From Streptomyces sp. CB01580 (GTDB taxonomy: Bacteria; Actinomycetota; Actinomycetes; Streptomycetales; Streptomycetaceae), in NCBI RefSeq assembly GCF_001905795.1, contig NZ_LIXJ01000018.1, positions 1-64,000 of the forward strand: DNA of 64,000 nucleotides, in the 5' to 3' direction. The notes under the pieces were generated by a model. The model was not told the origin of the DNA, searched no databases, and saw only the letters and a program-made list of their open reading frames with translations. The position numbers and the translations under genes were made by a program. Every line of letters begins with the position of its first letter. Positions within the stretch are counted from its first letter, which is position 1. Shown here piece after piece: positions 51,492 to 59,660 of this stretch.

Positions 51492-52286
51492 ATGTCCCAG
51501 CTTTCCGGTCCAGCGTTCCCCCTCGGCGAGCGCGCGCTCACCGAGGATGGCACGCTGATCGTCGACGGGCGGGAACTGCGCGTGCGGATCAGCGTGCGCC
51601 GTCGGCGTCTGGGCCTGACGGTCGAGCGGGACAGGTCGCTCACCCTGCACGTGCCCATGGGGTGTGGGGTCCGGCGGGCCGAAGAGTTCGTACGCTCCAG
51701 TGCCGGCTGGATCGACGCCAAGGCGCGGCTCAGTGAAGAGCGGCGTCAACTCCATCCCACGCGGTCCCTCGGCGACGGCGAGATCCACCGGTACCTGGGG
51801 CGGGACCACCGGCTTCTCGTCGTCGACACGATGCAGGACGGAGCCCCGATCCCCGCCGTTCGTCTTGTCGCCGGAAGGCTGAGGCTGGATCGCGCGGTTG
51901 CCGCCGATCCAGTTCTCGCACGCCAAGCGATCGCGGACTGGTACAGCCGGGCGGGGCAGCGTTGGATGCGGGGCCGTTTGCAACCCTGGGCCGCTCGGAT
52001 GGACGTTCCCGAGCCGAAGGTACGGGTGCGGGCCCTGGGCCACAGGTGGGGGAGCTACCGGGCCGGCACGGACGACAACGGAGAGATCTCCCTGCACTGG
52101 GCGGTCTTCCAATTGCCGATACATCTCGTGGATTACGTGGTGGCGCACGAACTGGCCCACGTCCGGGTGGCCGGGCACGGCCCCGAGTACTGGCGTCTGC
52201 TGGGCAGGGCGTTGCCAGAGTGCCGTCGGCTCAAGACCGAGCTGGATGAACTGGGCCGTCGGGTGTGGATGGGGGATCTGGCCTGA
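51492..52286 (+). CDS. YgjP/DUF45-type (M48-like) zinc metallopeptidase
   Basis: The 264-residue protein has RVRALGHRWGSYRAGTD and LHWAVFQLPIHLVDYVVAHE, then LAHVRVAGHGPEYWRLLGRA. The HELAHVRVAGHGPEYW zinc site is the YgjP/WSS1-like signature. It begins five bases after hsdR, so it is in the same transcript. Homologues of this peptidase are known to accompany type I restriction genes. A role in turning over HsdR or another complex subunit is plausible but unproven. Confidence 0.88.
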   Translation: MSQLSGPAFPLGERALTEDGTLIVDGRELRVRISVRRRRLGLTVERDRSLTLHVPMGCGVRRAEEFVRSSAGWIDAKARLSEERRQLHPTRSLGDGEIHRYLGRDHRLLVVDTMQDGAPIPAVRLVAGRLRLDRAVAADPVLARQAIADWYSRAGQRWMRGRLQPWAARMDVPEPKVRVRALGHRWGSYRAGTDDNGEISLHWAVFQLPIHLVDYVVAHELAHVRVAGHGPEYWRLLGRALPECRRLKTELDELGRRVWMGDLA

Positions 52287-52325
52287 TCGTTCCGGCGTTC
52301 CTCTCGTCGGTTCGTCCTCAGCGGT

Positions 52326-52803
52326 TCAGTCATCGCCACAGATGAGCAGCCCCTTCGGGGTCGCGCACGGCAGGTGTCCGTGGGTGCGGATCACGTCCTG
52401 GCCGTTGCCCCGGCCCATGTAGTTCAGGAAGCTGGACGCCAGCGAGTCGGCGGGTGGTTGGCCGTAGGTGTAGGCGTACTCGATCTCCCGGAACGGGTAC
52501 GTGCCGGTGCCCATCGTGTCGACGGACGGGACGGTGAAGTCGATGGCGAGCTGGTGCGCCCCCGACAGCTTCGTTCCGGCCCGCAGTTCGCTGTAGCCGA
52601 TCGCTCCGTCGAGCCGGCCGACGGCGGACAGCACCTGTTCGGTCGAGTCGAGTTCGCAGCGGATGACCGGGGCGGTTGAGCGGTACGCGGGGCAGCCGGA
52701 TGAACGGCACCCGGCGCTCGTACCAGAGCACGCCGATGGACGCCAGCACGCCCAGGACGGCGGTCGCCACGGCCACGACGTTCTCGGCGCTGAGCCATTC
52801 CAC
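52326..52803 (-). pseudogene. Decayed substrate-binding protein gene (internal deletion and frame change)
   Basis: GTG 52803 begins VEWLSAENVVAVATAVLGVL, then ASIGVLWYERRVPFIRL, an N-terminal membrane helix known from Streptomyces substrate-binding proteins. After about 40 codons (near 52680) the frame switches. A second frame then carries the far C-terminus of a PstS-like phosphate-binding fold: VGRLDGAIGYSELRAG, GTYPFREIEYAYTYG and SSFLNYMGRGNGQDVIRTHG. A full protein would need hundreds more residues between these, so a large internal segment has been lost. It ends 40 bp from the metallopeptidase stop, at the island edge. Confidence 0.7.
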
Positions 52804-53190
52804 GGTTTTCCTCGCACTCCCCTCGTCCGGACGCTTCCGGGATGCCCCGGTGCGGGTCCGGTGTGCGGTGTCTCCGATCAGTCGCTTCCGGCCCCGGGCG
52901 TTCGGTGCGGGCGGGTGCGCCGTCCGGTCCATGCGTACCTGTGTGCGGTGCCGGAATCACCGTACGAGCGCCGGACGGTGCGTGAGAGGGAGAGGGTGGG
53001 CTCGTCGACCGACGTTCGTCCGCTGTTTCCCGGCCGGATCGTGTCCTGACGCGTACAGGTCGACGTTCTGATGCGTACGGATCGATTACCTGATGTGTAC
53101 GGATGATCGATTACCTGATGTGTATGAGGCGATCGGGGCCGCGGACTGCCTGTGCCGTGGCGGATTCAGGCCCTCGCACATCGGGCTTGT

Positions 53191-53210
53191 TGGTCTAGAC
53201 CTTGACAGGT
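53191..53210. promoter_or_regulatory. DasR-type (dre) box and -35 of first chitinase gene
   Basis: TGGTCTAGACCT (53191-53202) matches the core of the known DasR element and the chitinase-promoter repeats of Streptomyces. It is followed at once by TTGACA (53202-53207), a consensus -35. Induction by chitin-derived sugars is therefore expected. Confidence 0.75.
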
Positions 53211-53294
53211 TCAGGCCGGCGGGACTTGAGTGGCCGGGATGTGCAGACGGTTCGCCGACGCGTTCGGCGCGCCCCGCCGAAGGAGTGTGAAGCG

Positions 53295-54179
53295 CTGAAC
53301 CGCATCAAGAGCCTTCTGGGTGTACTGGGCGTCGCCGCCGCGACGGCGGTGCTTCTCCCCGCGCCCGCATCGGCATCCGCGAACGCATCCGTTGCCGAGA
53401 CCGCCTGTGCGCCGGTGTGGAGTTCTTCGACCTCGTACGCGGCGGGTGGCGTCGTCTCGCACCATGGGCGCAACTGGACGGCCAAGTGGTGGACCCGGAA
53501 CGAGAATCCGGGCGCCACCACTGTCTGGGCCGATCAGGGCGCCTGCACGGGTGGGGTCTCCGACTTCGTCGTCAGCGAGGAGCAGTTCGACCGGATCTTC
53601 CCGGACCGGAACCCCTTCTACACGTACCAGGGTCTGATCGACGCCCTGCATGCCTACCCGCGCTTCGCGAACACCGGAACGCCTGCCACGCGTGCCCGGG
53701 AGGCCGCGGCGTTCCTGACCCACGCCGACTTCGAGTCGGTCGGGCTGCGGTACGTGAAGGAGATCAACGAGGCCAACTACTGGCGCAAGTGCGACTACAG
53801 CCGGTCCTACGGCTGCCCGGCCGGTCAGACCGCGTACTACGGCCGCGGCCCGATCATGTTCAGCTGGAACTTCAACTACAAGACCGCGGGCGACGCACTC
53901 GGCATCGACCTGCTCCACAACCCCTGGCTGGTCGAGCAGGATCCGGCCGTCGCCTGGCTGACCGCTCTGTGGTACTGGAACACCCAGAACGGCCCAGGCA
54001 CCATGACCTCGCACGACGCCATGGTCGGCGGCGCAGGCTTCGGCGAGACGATCCGCTCGTTGAACGGAGCCCTGGAGTGCGACGGTGGCAACCCCGAATC
54101 GGTGGCGGCACGGGTCGCCACGTACGAGCGGATCACCGGGATCCTCGGTACGGCGCCGGGCTCCGCACTGTCCTGCTGA
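53295..54179 (+). CDS. Secreted GH19 chitinase with CBM5/12, divergent copy, unusual CTG start
   Basis: An endochitinase-type protein of about 294 residues. A signal peptide (NRIKSLLGVLGVAAATAVLL to APASASA) is followed by a chitin-binding module (APVWSSSTSYAAGGVVSHHG, WTAKWW, WADQGAC) and the GH19 domain (YYGRGPIMFSWNFNYKTAGD). The usual HETGG around the catalytic Glu reads FESVG; the Glu remains but its neighbours changed. No ATG, GTG or TTG is placed to start the signal peptide. CTG 53295 has the ribosome site GAAGGAG nine bases upstream, while the nearby GTG 53287 stops after three codons. The copy downstream is more typical. Confidence 0.8.
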   Translation: MNRIKSLLGVLGVAAATAVLLPAPASASANASVAETACAPVWSSSTSYAAGGVVSHHGRNWTAKWWTRNENPGATTVWADQGACTGGVSDFVVSEEQFDRIFPDRNPFYTYQGLIDALHAYPRFANTGTPATRAREAAAFLTHADFESVGLRYVKEINEANYWRKCDYSRSYGCPAGQTAYYGRGPIMFSWNFNYKTAGDALGIDLLHNPWLVEQDPAVAWLTALWYWNTQNGPGTMTSHDAMVGGAGFGETIRSLNGALECDGGNPESVAARVATYERITGILGTAPGSALSC

Positions 54180-54474
54180 TGACGGCTGGGTCCTGTGCGT
54201 GAGGCGGCTGCGGTCGCGTGGGGGTATGGCGGCCGCGTGAGGTATGGCGGTCTGCGTGGCGCGTGACGGTCGCGTGAGGCGTGATGGTTGTGCCTTTCAC
54301 GAACCCGGGGCCGGGCGTTCCGCATGTTGGACGGAAGTGCAGCCCCCCGTCATGCCTTTCCGGCCACGGGCCTGGATCAAGTCTCCCTGTTCTTTACGCT
54401 GTTGAGGGCGGGTGCGGCTTTGCCGGTAGCCCGTGAACCAGGTCCGGAGGAGGGTATTCGGAAGCATTTCCGAG
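54180..54474. other. Gap between chitinase genes
   Basis: The first 110 bp repeat GCGTGAGGT- and GGTATGGCGG-type words imperfectly. No gene or T-run terminator was seen. The whole 403-bp gap to 54582 ends with the palindromic promoter annotated separately. Confidence 0.4.
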
Positions 54475-54506
54475 GCTGGTCCAGACCTTGACAGGTCTGG
54501 ACCAGC
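54475..54506. promoter_or_regulatory. Perfect inverted repeat of chitinase box flanking TTGACA
   Basis: The 14-bp arms GCTGGTCCAGACCT and AGGTCTGGACCAGC surround TGAC, so the -35 hexamer TTGACA (54488-54493) sits exactly at the centre. Each arm contains TGGTCCAGACC, one base from the DasR core. A bound repressor would cover the polymerase site from both sides. Confidence 0.8.
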
Positions 54507-54582
54507 GGCGCTTGAGTGGCCGTCACCCCCCCATGGCGGCGCACCGTCCAGCTTCGGTGCGCCGCGCCGAAGGAGTGATCAC

Positions 54583-55473
54583 GTGATCAGACGCGTCATG
54601 GGCCTGCTTGCCGCACTGGGCGCGATCGCCGCCATGGTCGTGGCCCTCCCGGCCACCACCGCCGCCGCGGCGGCGGACTGCGCGGCACCCTGGAACTCCT
54701 CGTCCGTCTACACCGGTGGCGGAACGGTCTCCTACAACGGGCACAACTGGACCGCCAAGTGGTGGACCCAGAACGAAACTCCCGGCAGCTCCGACGTCTG
54801 GGCCGACCAAGGCAGTTGCGGCGGAGGCGGCGGGACCGACCCGGGCAATCCGTCGGGCTTCGTCGTGAGCGAGGCGCAGTTCAACCAGATGTTCCCGAAC
54901 CGGAACCCCTTCTACACGTACAACGGGCTCACCGCCGCGCTGAGCGCCTACCCGGCCTTCGCGAACACCGGCAGCGACACCGTCAAGCGTCAGGAGGCGG
55001 CGGCGTTCCTCGCCAACGTCAGCCACGAGACGGGCGGCCTGGTGTACGTGGTCGAGCAGAACACGTCGAACTACCCGCACTACTGTGACAGCAGCCAGCC
55101 CTACGGCTGCCCGGCCGGTCAGGCCGCGTACTACGGGCGGGGCCCGATCCAGCTCAGCTGGAACTTCAACTACAAGGCGGCCGGCGACGCCCTCGGCATC
55201 GACCTGCTGGGCAACCCGTACCTGGTCGAGCAGGACGCCTCGGTCGCCTGGAAGACCGGCCTCTGGTACTGGAACACCCAGAACGGTCCCGGGACCATGA
55301 CCGCCCATCAGGCCATGGTGAACGGTGCCGGATTCGGTGAGACCATCCGCTCCATCAACGGATCCCTGGAGTGCAACGGAGGCAACCCGACCCAGGTCCA
55401 GAGCCGTATCGACCGCTACAAGGCGTTCACGCAGATCCTCGGGACCAGCCCGGGCAACAACCTGAGTTGCTGA
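54583..55473 (+). CDS. Secreted GH19 chitinase with CBM5/12
   Basis: The 296-residue secreted enzyme cleaves chitin. A signal peptide (VIRRVMGLLAALGAIAAMVV to ATTAAAA) precedes the chitin-binding module (APWNSSSVYTGGGTVSYNGH, WTAKWW, WADQGSC). A Gly-rich linker is followed by GH19 with FLANVSHETGGLVYVVEQ (catalytic Glu in HETGG), YYGRGPIQLSWNFNYKAAGD and WYWNTQNGPGTMTAHQAM. It is about two-thirds identical to the preceding copy by eye, a tandem duplication. GTG 54583 follows GAAGGAG by seven bases. Expression should follow N-acetylglucosamine through the palindromic box upstream. Confidence 0.93.
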   Translation: MIRRVMGLLAALGAIAAMVVALPATTAAAAADCAAPWNSSSVYTGGGTVSYNGHNWTAKWWTQNETPGSSDVWADQGSCGGGGGTDPGNPSGFVVSEAQFNQMFPNRNPFYTYNGLTAALSAYPAFANTGSDTVKRQEAAAFLANVSHETGGLVYVVEQNTSNYPHYCDSSQPYGCPAGQAAYYGRGPIQLSWNFNYKAAGDALGIDLLGNPYLVEQDASVAWKTGLWYWNTQNGPGTMTAHQAMVNGAGFGETIRSINGSLECNGGNPTQVQSRIDRYKAFTQILGTSPGNNLSC

Positions 55474-55604
55474 CTGGCTGACCGGCTGACCGGCTGAGCT
55501 GTCGGCCTGCTGATCTGCAGACCTGCGACATCGGCATCACGTCGGGGGCGTGTCCGGTTCGACCGGGCACGCCCCCGACGCGTGTCCGGGAACGGCTCGC
55601 ACGC

Positions 55605-57410
55605 TCAGAAGGGCTCGCCGGGTTCTTCCGCGATCTCCAGGGCACGGAAGGCCAGCCACAGGTCGTAACGGGCGCTCGGCGCCTGGAGCAACGAGCGCTG
55701 GAGCACTGATTCGAGGCGCGTGAGGCGCTTGCGCGCACCTGGTACCGACATGCCCAGCACGGCTGCAGTTCCGGCGAGTTGGGCCTCGCAGTCCAGCCAG
55801 ACGCGGAGAGTGGTGCGCGGGTCGGAGGTGCTCCGGGAGGCGCCCGCCCCGGCGAGCGGACGCAACTGGTGCACCGCCCATTCCCGGACGGCCGGTCCGC
55901 GCAGGACGTTGTCCAGGGCGTCCAGTCGGCGCGCGAGGGGTGGTTGGGGTGCCTCGGGGACCTGGGGTGCTTGGGGTGCTTGAGGTGTTTGAGGTGTGGT
56001 GGGCGTTCGGGGCGGGGCGGGTGTGCGGGGCGCCGTAGGTGTGGCGCGGATGCGCAGGGCGAGGTCGAGGGCGGCCTGGTCGGCGAGCCGGTTCAGGTCG
56101 AGGCCGAGCAGCTCGCTGATCAGCCGGAGTCGCGCCGCGAGGGTGTTGCGGTGGATCTTCAGATGCTGGGTGGCATGTGAGGAGAAGGCGAGCCAGGAGG
56201 AGAGCGTCGCTGTCAGTTCCTGGCTGCCCGGGTCGTGGCTGCGCCTCGGCACATGGGTGAGCAGCGGGTTCAGGAGTGCGTCCGCCCACTGCGCACCGGC
56301 CGCGCCGACGACCAGGGCCGCCTCCGGCGCGGAACCGAACCGGGCGTGCCGGGTGGGCAGTCCGCGGGCCACCGGCAGGGCGTGGAACGCCTGGCGGTAT
56401 CCGGTCGCCGTGTCGGACAGCGGTACGTCCTCGCTCGCCCCGACGACGCACTCGTCCACCACGTCGGCGACGCGCCGTCCGACCGGCGGGTCGGCCGCGT
56501 CCGGACCGGCCGGTACGACCAGGATCAGATGACGCGCGTACACCGGGCACCGCACGATCCAGGACCTGCCGCCGGAGATCTCCGCGCAGACCCTGGCCAC
56601 TTCGTCCCGACGGCCCACGGGGCATTCCACGACGCAGACCCTTACCGGGTCGGGCAGTTCGGGCTTCAGCGCTCCCGCGACCTGATGCGCGATGGACAGC
56701 TGGCCGGTCATGAGCAGGTGCAGTACCGCTTCCCGGTTGCGCGACTCCGCCAGATCGACGCGGCGGCGCGTGCGCTCCACGGTCTCCGCCGCCCAGCACA
56801 TGGCGAGCGGTACGGCGACGTCGGAGACCAGCGTGGCCAGCCCTTCCGGCAGCGGGCGAGGGGCGACGACGGCCAGGAGCGGGGCGGCGGTGTCGGGCGG
56901 GCCGTCCAGGGGGAACAGCAGCACCGTGTGCGGCCCCCTGTCGAAGGAGAAGGAGCGTGCGCCGAGCGACGCCAGCTCCTTGGCGCCGTCGGCGGCCAGG
57001 GCGGCGGCCTCGACGGCCCACGCGGCGCCCCCGGTGGCCGGGGTTCCGGTGGCCCCGCCGGCCCGTACGGCGGCGTCGGTGTCCGCGGCGCCGGTGCCCG
57101 TTGCCGTCCGGGCCACTGGCGCCGTCCGTGTCCCTGTCCCTGCTCCCGTGCCTGTTCCCGTTTCGCTCCGGGCTCCTGCACCGGCCCCTGTTCCCGTTCC
57201 GTTTCGGGCGGTTGTCCCCGTGTCGATGCCGTCCGTGGCCCTGGTCGCGCCGTGCAGGATGCCGCCGTCCGCGTCGAGCAGCCCGGCCCAGCCCTCGGCC
57301 CGGCCGGACACCCAGCGCAGGAGTTCGCGCGAGCCACCGGTCCGGGCCAGCCGGTACATCCTCAGTACGTCGTCGGCCCGTTGCCGCCCGTGCACCTGTC
57401 CTCCGCTCAT
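55605..57410 (-). CDS. PucR-family helix-turn-helix regulator
   Basis: The 601-residue cytoplasmic regulator has an N-terminal sensor half with two low-complexity Thr/Gly/Ala inserts (about residues 60-120). A GGDEF-like central part holds LILVVPAGPDAADPP. The PucR C-terminal helix-turn-helix is THATQHLKIHRNTLAARLRL, then ISELLGLDLNRLADQAALDL. A Pro/Thr-rich stretch (PTAPRTPAPPRTPTTPQTPQ, from about 470) and a second HTH-like end (AAVLGMSVPGARKRLTRLES) follow. Two HTHs are unusual. The ATG start and the C-terminus are intact. It may control neighbours, but no site was identified. Confidence 0.8.
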   Translation of the reverse strand: MSGGQVHGRQRADDVLRMYRLARTGGSRELLRWVSGRAEGWAGLLDADGGILHGATRATDGIDTGTTARNGTGTGAGAGARSETGTGTGAGTGTRTAPVARTATGTGAADTDAAVRAGGATGTPATGGAAWAVEAAALAADGAKELASLGARSFSFDRGPHTVLLFPLDGPPDTAAPLLAVVAPRPLPEGLATLVSDVAVPLAMCWAAETVERTRRRVDLAESRNREAVLHLLMTGQLSIAHQVAGALKPELPDPVRVCVVECPVGRRDEVARVCAEISGGRSWIVRCPVYARHLILVVPAGPDAADPPVGRRVADVVDECVVGASEDVPLSDTATGYRQAFHALPVARGLPTRHARFGSAPEAALVVGAAGAQWADALLNPLLTHVPRRSHDPGSQELTATLSSWLAFSSHATQHLKIHRNTLAARLRLISELLGLDLNRLADQAALDLALRIRATPTAPRTPAPPRTPTTPQTPQAPQAPQVPEAPQPPLARRLDALDNVLRGPAVREWAVHQLRPLAGAGASRSTSDPRTTLRVWLDCEAQLAGTAAVLGMSVPGARKRLTRLESVLQRSLLQAPSARYDLWLAFRALEIAEEPGEPF

Positions 57411-57826
57411 CGCGCCGCCGCGCTCCCGTGCTTCTGCGCCTCCGCGTCCACGCGCCCTTGCGCTTCGCGCTTCTGTGTCCCCGCGCGTCTGCGCCCGCCA
57501 AAACCGGAGCGCAGCGTACCGGTTTCACTGTGCGAACTGATACCTCGGGCGGCTCACGCAGTGCGAACTGAATCTTTCTGTCGTCTACCCGACGCCATAG
57601 AGTCCGAACACGGTTGCGGCGCCCTTCGGGGGAGGGGCACGGGGACGCCGGCAGCGGCTCACGGGGGTGGCCGCTGTCGTCGGCCGCGACCGTTCCCCCA
57701 TTTCCGGCCGGTTCCGGCAGCTTCCAGCCCCTTGCGGCCGTTTCCGGCCCATTGTCCGTAGCGGGTTCTTCGCCATCCGCTTCTTCGGCAGTCGCTGCAT
57801 CGGTCCGTTGTCAGTGGTGGTCTCTA
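57411..57826. other. Gap between PucR-type and clamp genes
   Basis: A 470-bp divergent region that must hold both promoters. TTTCACTGTGCGAACTGATA and CAGTGCGAACTGAATCTTTC around 57528-57572 repeat the word GTGCGAACTGA and are the most A/T-rich part, a possible regulator site. Frames reading through it are Arg/Pro-rich and not credible. Confidence 0.4.
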
Positions 57827-57860
57827 GGCTCTGCTCGCGACCAGCAATGCGAGCAGAGCC
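57827..57860 (+). promoter_or_regulatory. Perfect 12-bp stem-loop in the clamp gene leader
   Basis: GGCTCTGCTCGC (57827-57838) pairs with GCGAGCAGAGCC (57849-57860) around a 10-base loop. It ends four bases before the GGGAGAGA ribosome site of the DnaN-like gene, so it could limit translation or act as an operator. Confidence 0.6.
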
Positions 57861-57880
57861 GACCGGGAGAGACCATCGCC

Positions 57881-59008
57881 ATGGAATTCCGTATCGAGTG
57901 CAGAGCGCTGACCGACGCCGTGATCTGGGCGGCCCGGGTGCTGCCGAACCGCTCGACCGTTCCGCTGCTGGGTGGGCTGCTGCTGGAGGCGGAGGATGGT
58001 CGACTGCGCATATCGGGCCTCGACTACGAGGCGTCCGCGTGCATCGAGGTGGACGCGGAGATCGTGCGCCCCGGAAAGGCGCTGGTCATGGGGCGGCGGC
58101 TGGCCGACGTGGGCCGGGTGCTGCCCGACGGCGTGGTGGAGTGCGTGGTCGAGGGGGCACGGTTCTCCATGACCGGTGGCAGTGCCCGGTTCGGGCTCTC
58201 GATGCTGCCGCTCGACGACTACCCGACCTTGCCGGACCTGCCCCCGGTGCTCGGAGAGGTGGACGCGGAGGAGCTCGCCGACGCGGTCGCCCAGGTCTCG
58301 GTGGCAGCGGGCCGGGACGACTCGCTGCCGACGCTGACCGGTGTACGACTGGCGCTCGACGGCGACCGCATGACGCTCGCCGCGACGGACCGCTACCGGT
58401 TCGCGGTGCGCACGCTCACGTGGAAGCCGGTCGTGGAGGACGTCTCGGCAGATGTGCTGGTGTCCACCCGCAGGCTGTCCGAGATCACCCGTTCCTTCGA
58501 CCGGTCCGGGGCGTGCCGACTGGCCCTGGACGGCGGTTCTGCCGGCTTCGAGCAGGGTGGCACGCAGTCCACGGTGCGACTGCTCGACGGTCGACTGCCG
58601 CGGCACGACAAGCTGTTCGCGATGGCGGACCCGGTCGGCGTGGTCGCGGACTGGGAGGAGCTGGCCGGATCGGTCGCTCGGGTCGCCGTGGTCGCCGAGG
58701 GCAGCAGTCCCTTGCAACTGACGTTCTCGGGCGGCTCGCTGCTGCTCCAGGCGGGCTACGAGGACGATGTGGCCTCCCAGCGCCTGGACGTCGAGCTGGT
58801 CGGCGCCGACGAGATGACGGTGGCGTTCGACCCGGTGTACTTGTCGAACGCGCTGTCCTCGTTCCACGCACCGGTGGTCCGCCTCGACCTGATGGGTCCG
58901 GGGCAGCGCGCGATGATCACCGGCTGGTCGTCCCGGGAGGACGCGCTCGGGCGGGCGACGATCCCTGCCCACCAGCATCTTCTGATGTCGGTGAAGCCGT
59001 TGGCCTAG
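57881..59008 (+). CDS. DNA polymerase III beta-clamp paralogue (DnaN-like)
   Basis: The 375-residue ring-forming clamp subunit has three similar domains: VIWAARVLPNRSTVPLLGGL at about 13-32, GDRMTLAATDRYRFAVRTLT near 165, and domain three with MTVAFDPVYLSNALSSFHAP and LDLMGPGQRAMITG. It ends MSVKPLA, resembling the usual clamp end (MPMRL-type). No dnaA, recF or gyrB is adjacent, so this is not the main dnaN locus. Streptomyces often keep a second clamp of unclear role. In griselimycin producers such a copy gives self-resistance. It faces a truncated gene with four bases shared. Confidence 0.9.
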   Translation: MEFRIECRALTDAVIWAARVLPNRSTVPLLGGLLLEAEDGRLRISGLDYEASACIEVDAEIVRPGKALVMGRRLADVGRVLPDGVVECVVEGARFSMTGGSARFGLSMLPLDDYPTLPDLPPVLGEVDAEELADAVAQVSVAAGRDDSLPTLTGVRLALDGDRMTLAATDRYRFAVRTLTWKPVVEDVSADVLVSTRRLSEITRSFDRSGACRLALDGGSAGFEQGGTQSTVRLLDGRLPRHDKLFAMADPVGVVADWEELAGSVARVAVVAEGSSPLQLTFSGGSLLLQAGYEDDVASQRLDVELVGADEMTVAFDPVYLSNALSSFHAPVVRLDLMGPGQRAMITGWSSREDALGRATIPAHQHLLMSVKPLA

Positions 59009-59406
59009 GGATACTCGGTGAGTCGGTGAGTCGGTGACGTGGCGTCGACCACGGCCTGCTCGGCGACGGCTCCGTCGAAGTCCGCGTCACGCTCGCCGTA
59101 CAGCTTGGGCAGCGGGTCACCGTCGACGATCCAGTTGCGCCAGTCCCGTTCCACCTCGGCGAGGTGCCGGACCAGGCCGAGCAGCGACATCGTCGACGGC
59201 GGAACCGATCGACGGGCCAGTTGCTCCGGATCCAGGCCCTCGCACTTCATCCGCAGGGTCGTGCGGTAGTCCGTCAGGAAGTCGTGCAGCGTCGCAGGCT
59301 CGCCTTCCGGGCCCGGACCTTCGTTGTTGCGGGGATCGTCGTCCGGGTCGGCCCACATGTCGGGGTAGACGGTCGCCTGGCTCCATCGTGCGGGTTGGTC
59401 GGTCAT
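59005..59406 (-). pseudogene. Truncated DinB/DUF664 protein
   Basis: The 133-residue frame begins MTDQPARWSQATVYPDMWAD with TLHDFLTDYRTTLRMKCEGL, then PSTMSLLGLVRHLAEVERDW (metal-binding His), typical of DUF664. After AEQAVVDA the match ends and TSPTHRLTEYP leads to a stop. The third His and last helices, normally 50 to 70 further residues, are missing. A GGTGAGTC word repeated three times (59018-59035) marks the breakpoint. The stop lies inside the clamp gene's last codons. The fold is probably not functional. Confidence 0.7.
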
Positions 59407-59660
59407 GCACCCCATGCTCGTCCGTGACAGCCGGAGCCACCACCGTGTTCTCGTTCCGATGCGGCGCCGTGTCGGCGACAGGATGAGGGGTCGGCGCCGG
59501 GGGGCGAGGGCCTCGTCCGTGGGCCGTTCCCGTCCAGGAACGTCGTCTCCTCGCCGACGAGGGGCAAGGCCCGTCCGGGTAATTCCTCGGCCGGTGATTC
59601 GCCGTTCCCGGTCACGACTTTCGGCTACAACTCCCGGCTACAACTCCCGTTCCATACGCA
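59407..59660. other. Gap after kinase gene
   Basis: 254 bp with no gene. CTACAACTCCCG is repeated exactly at 59627-59638 and 59639-59650, just past the kinase stop. Confidence 0.4.
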
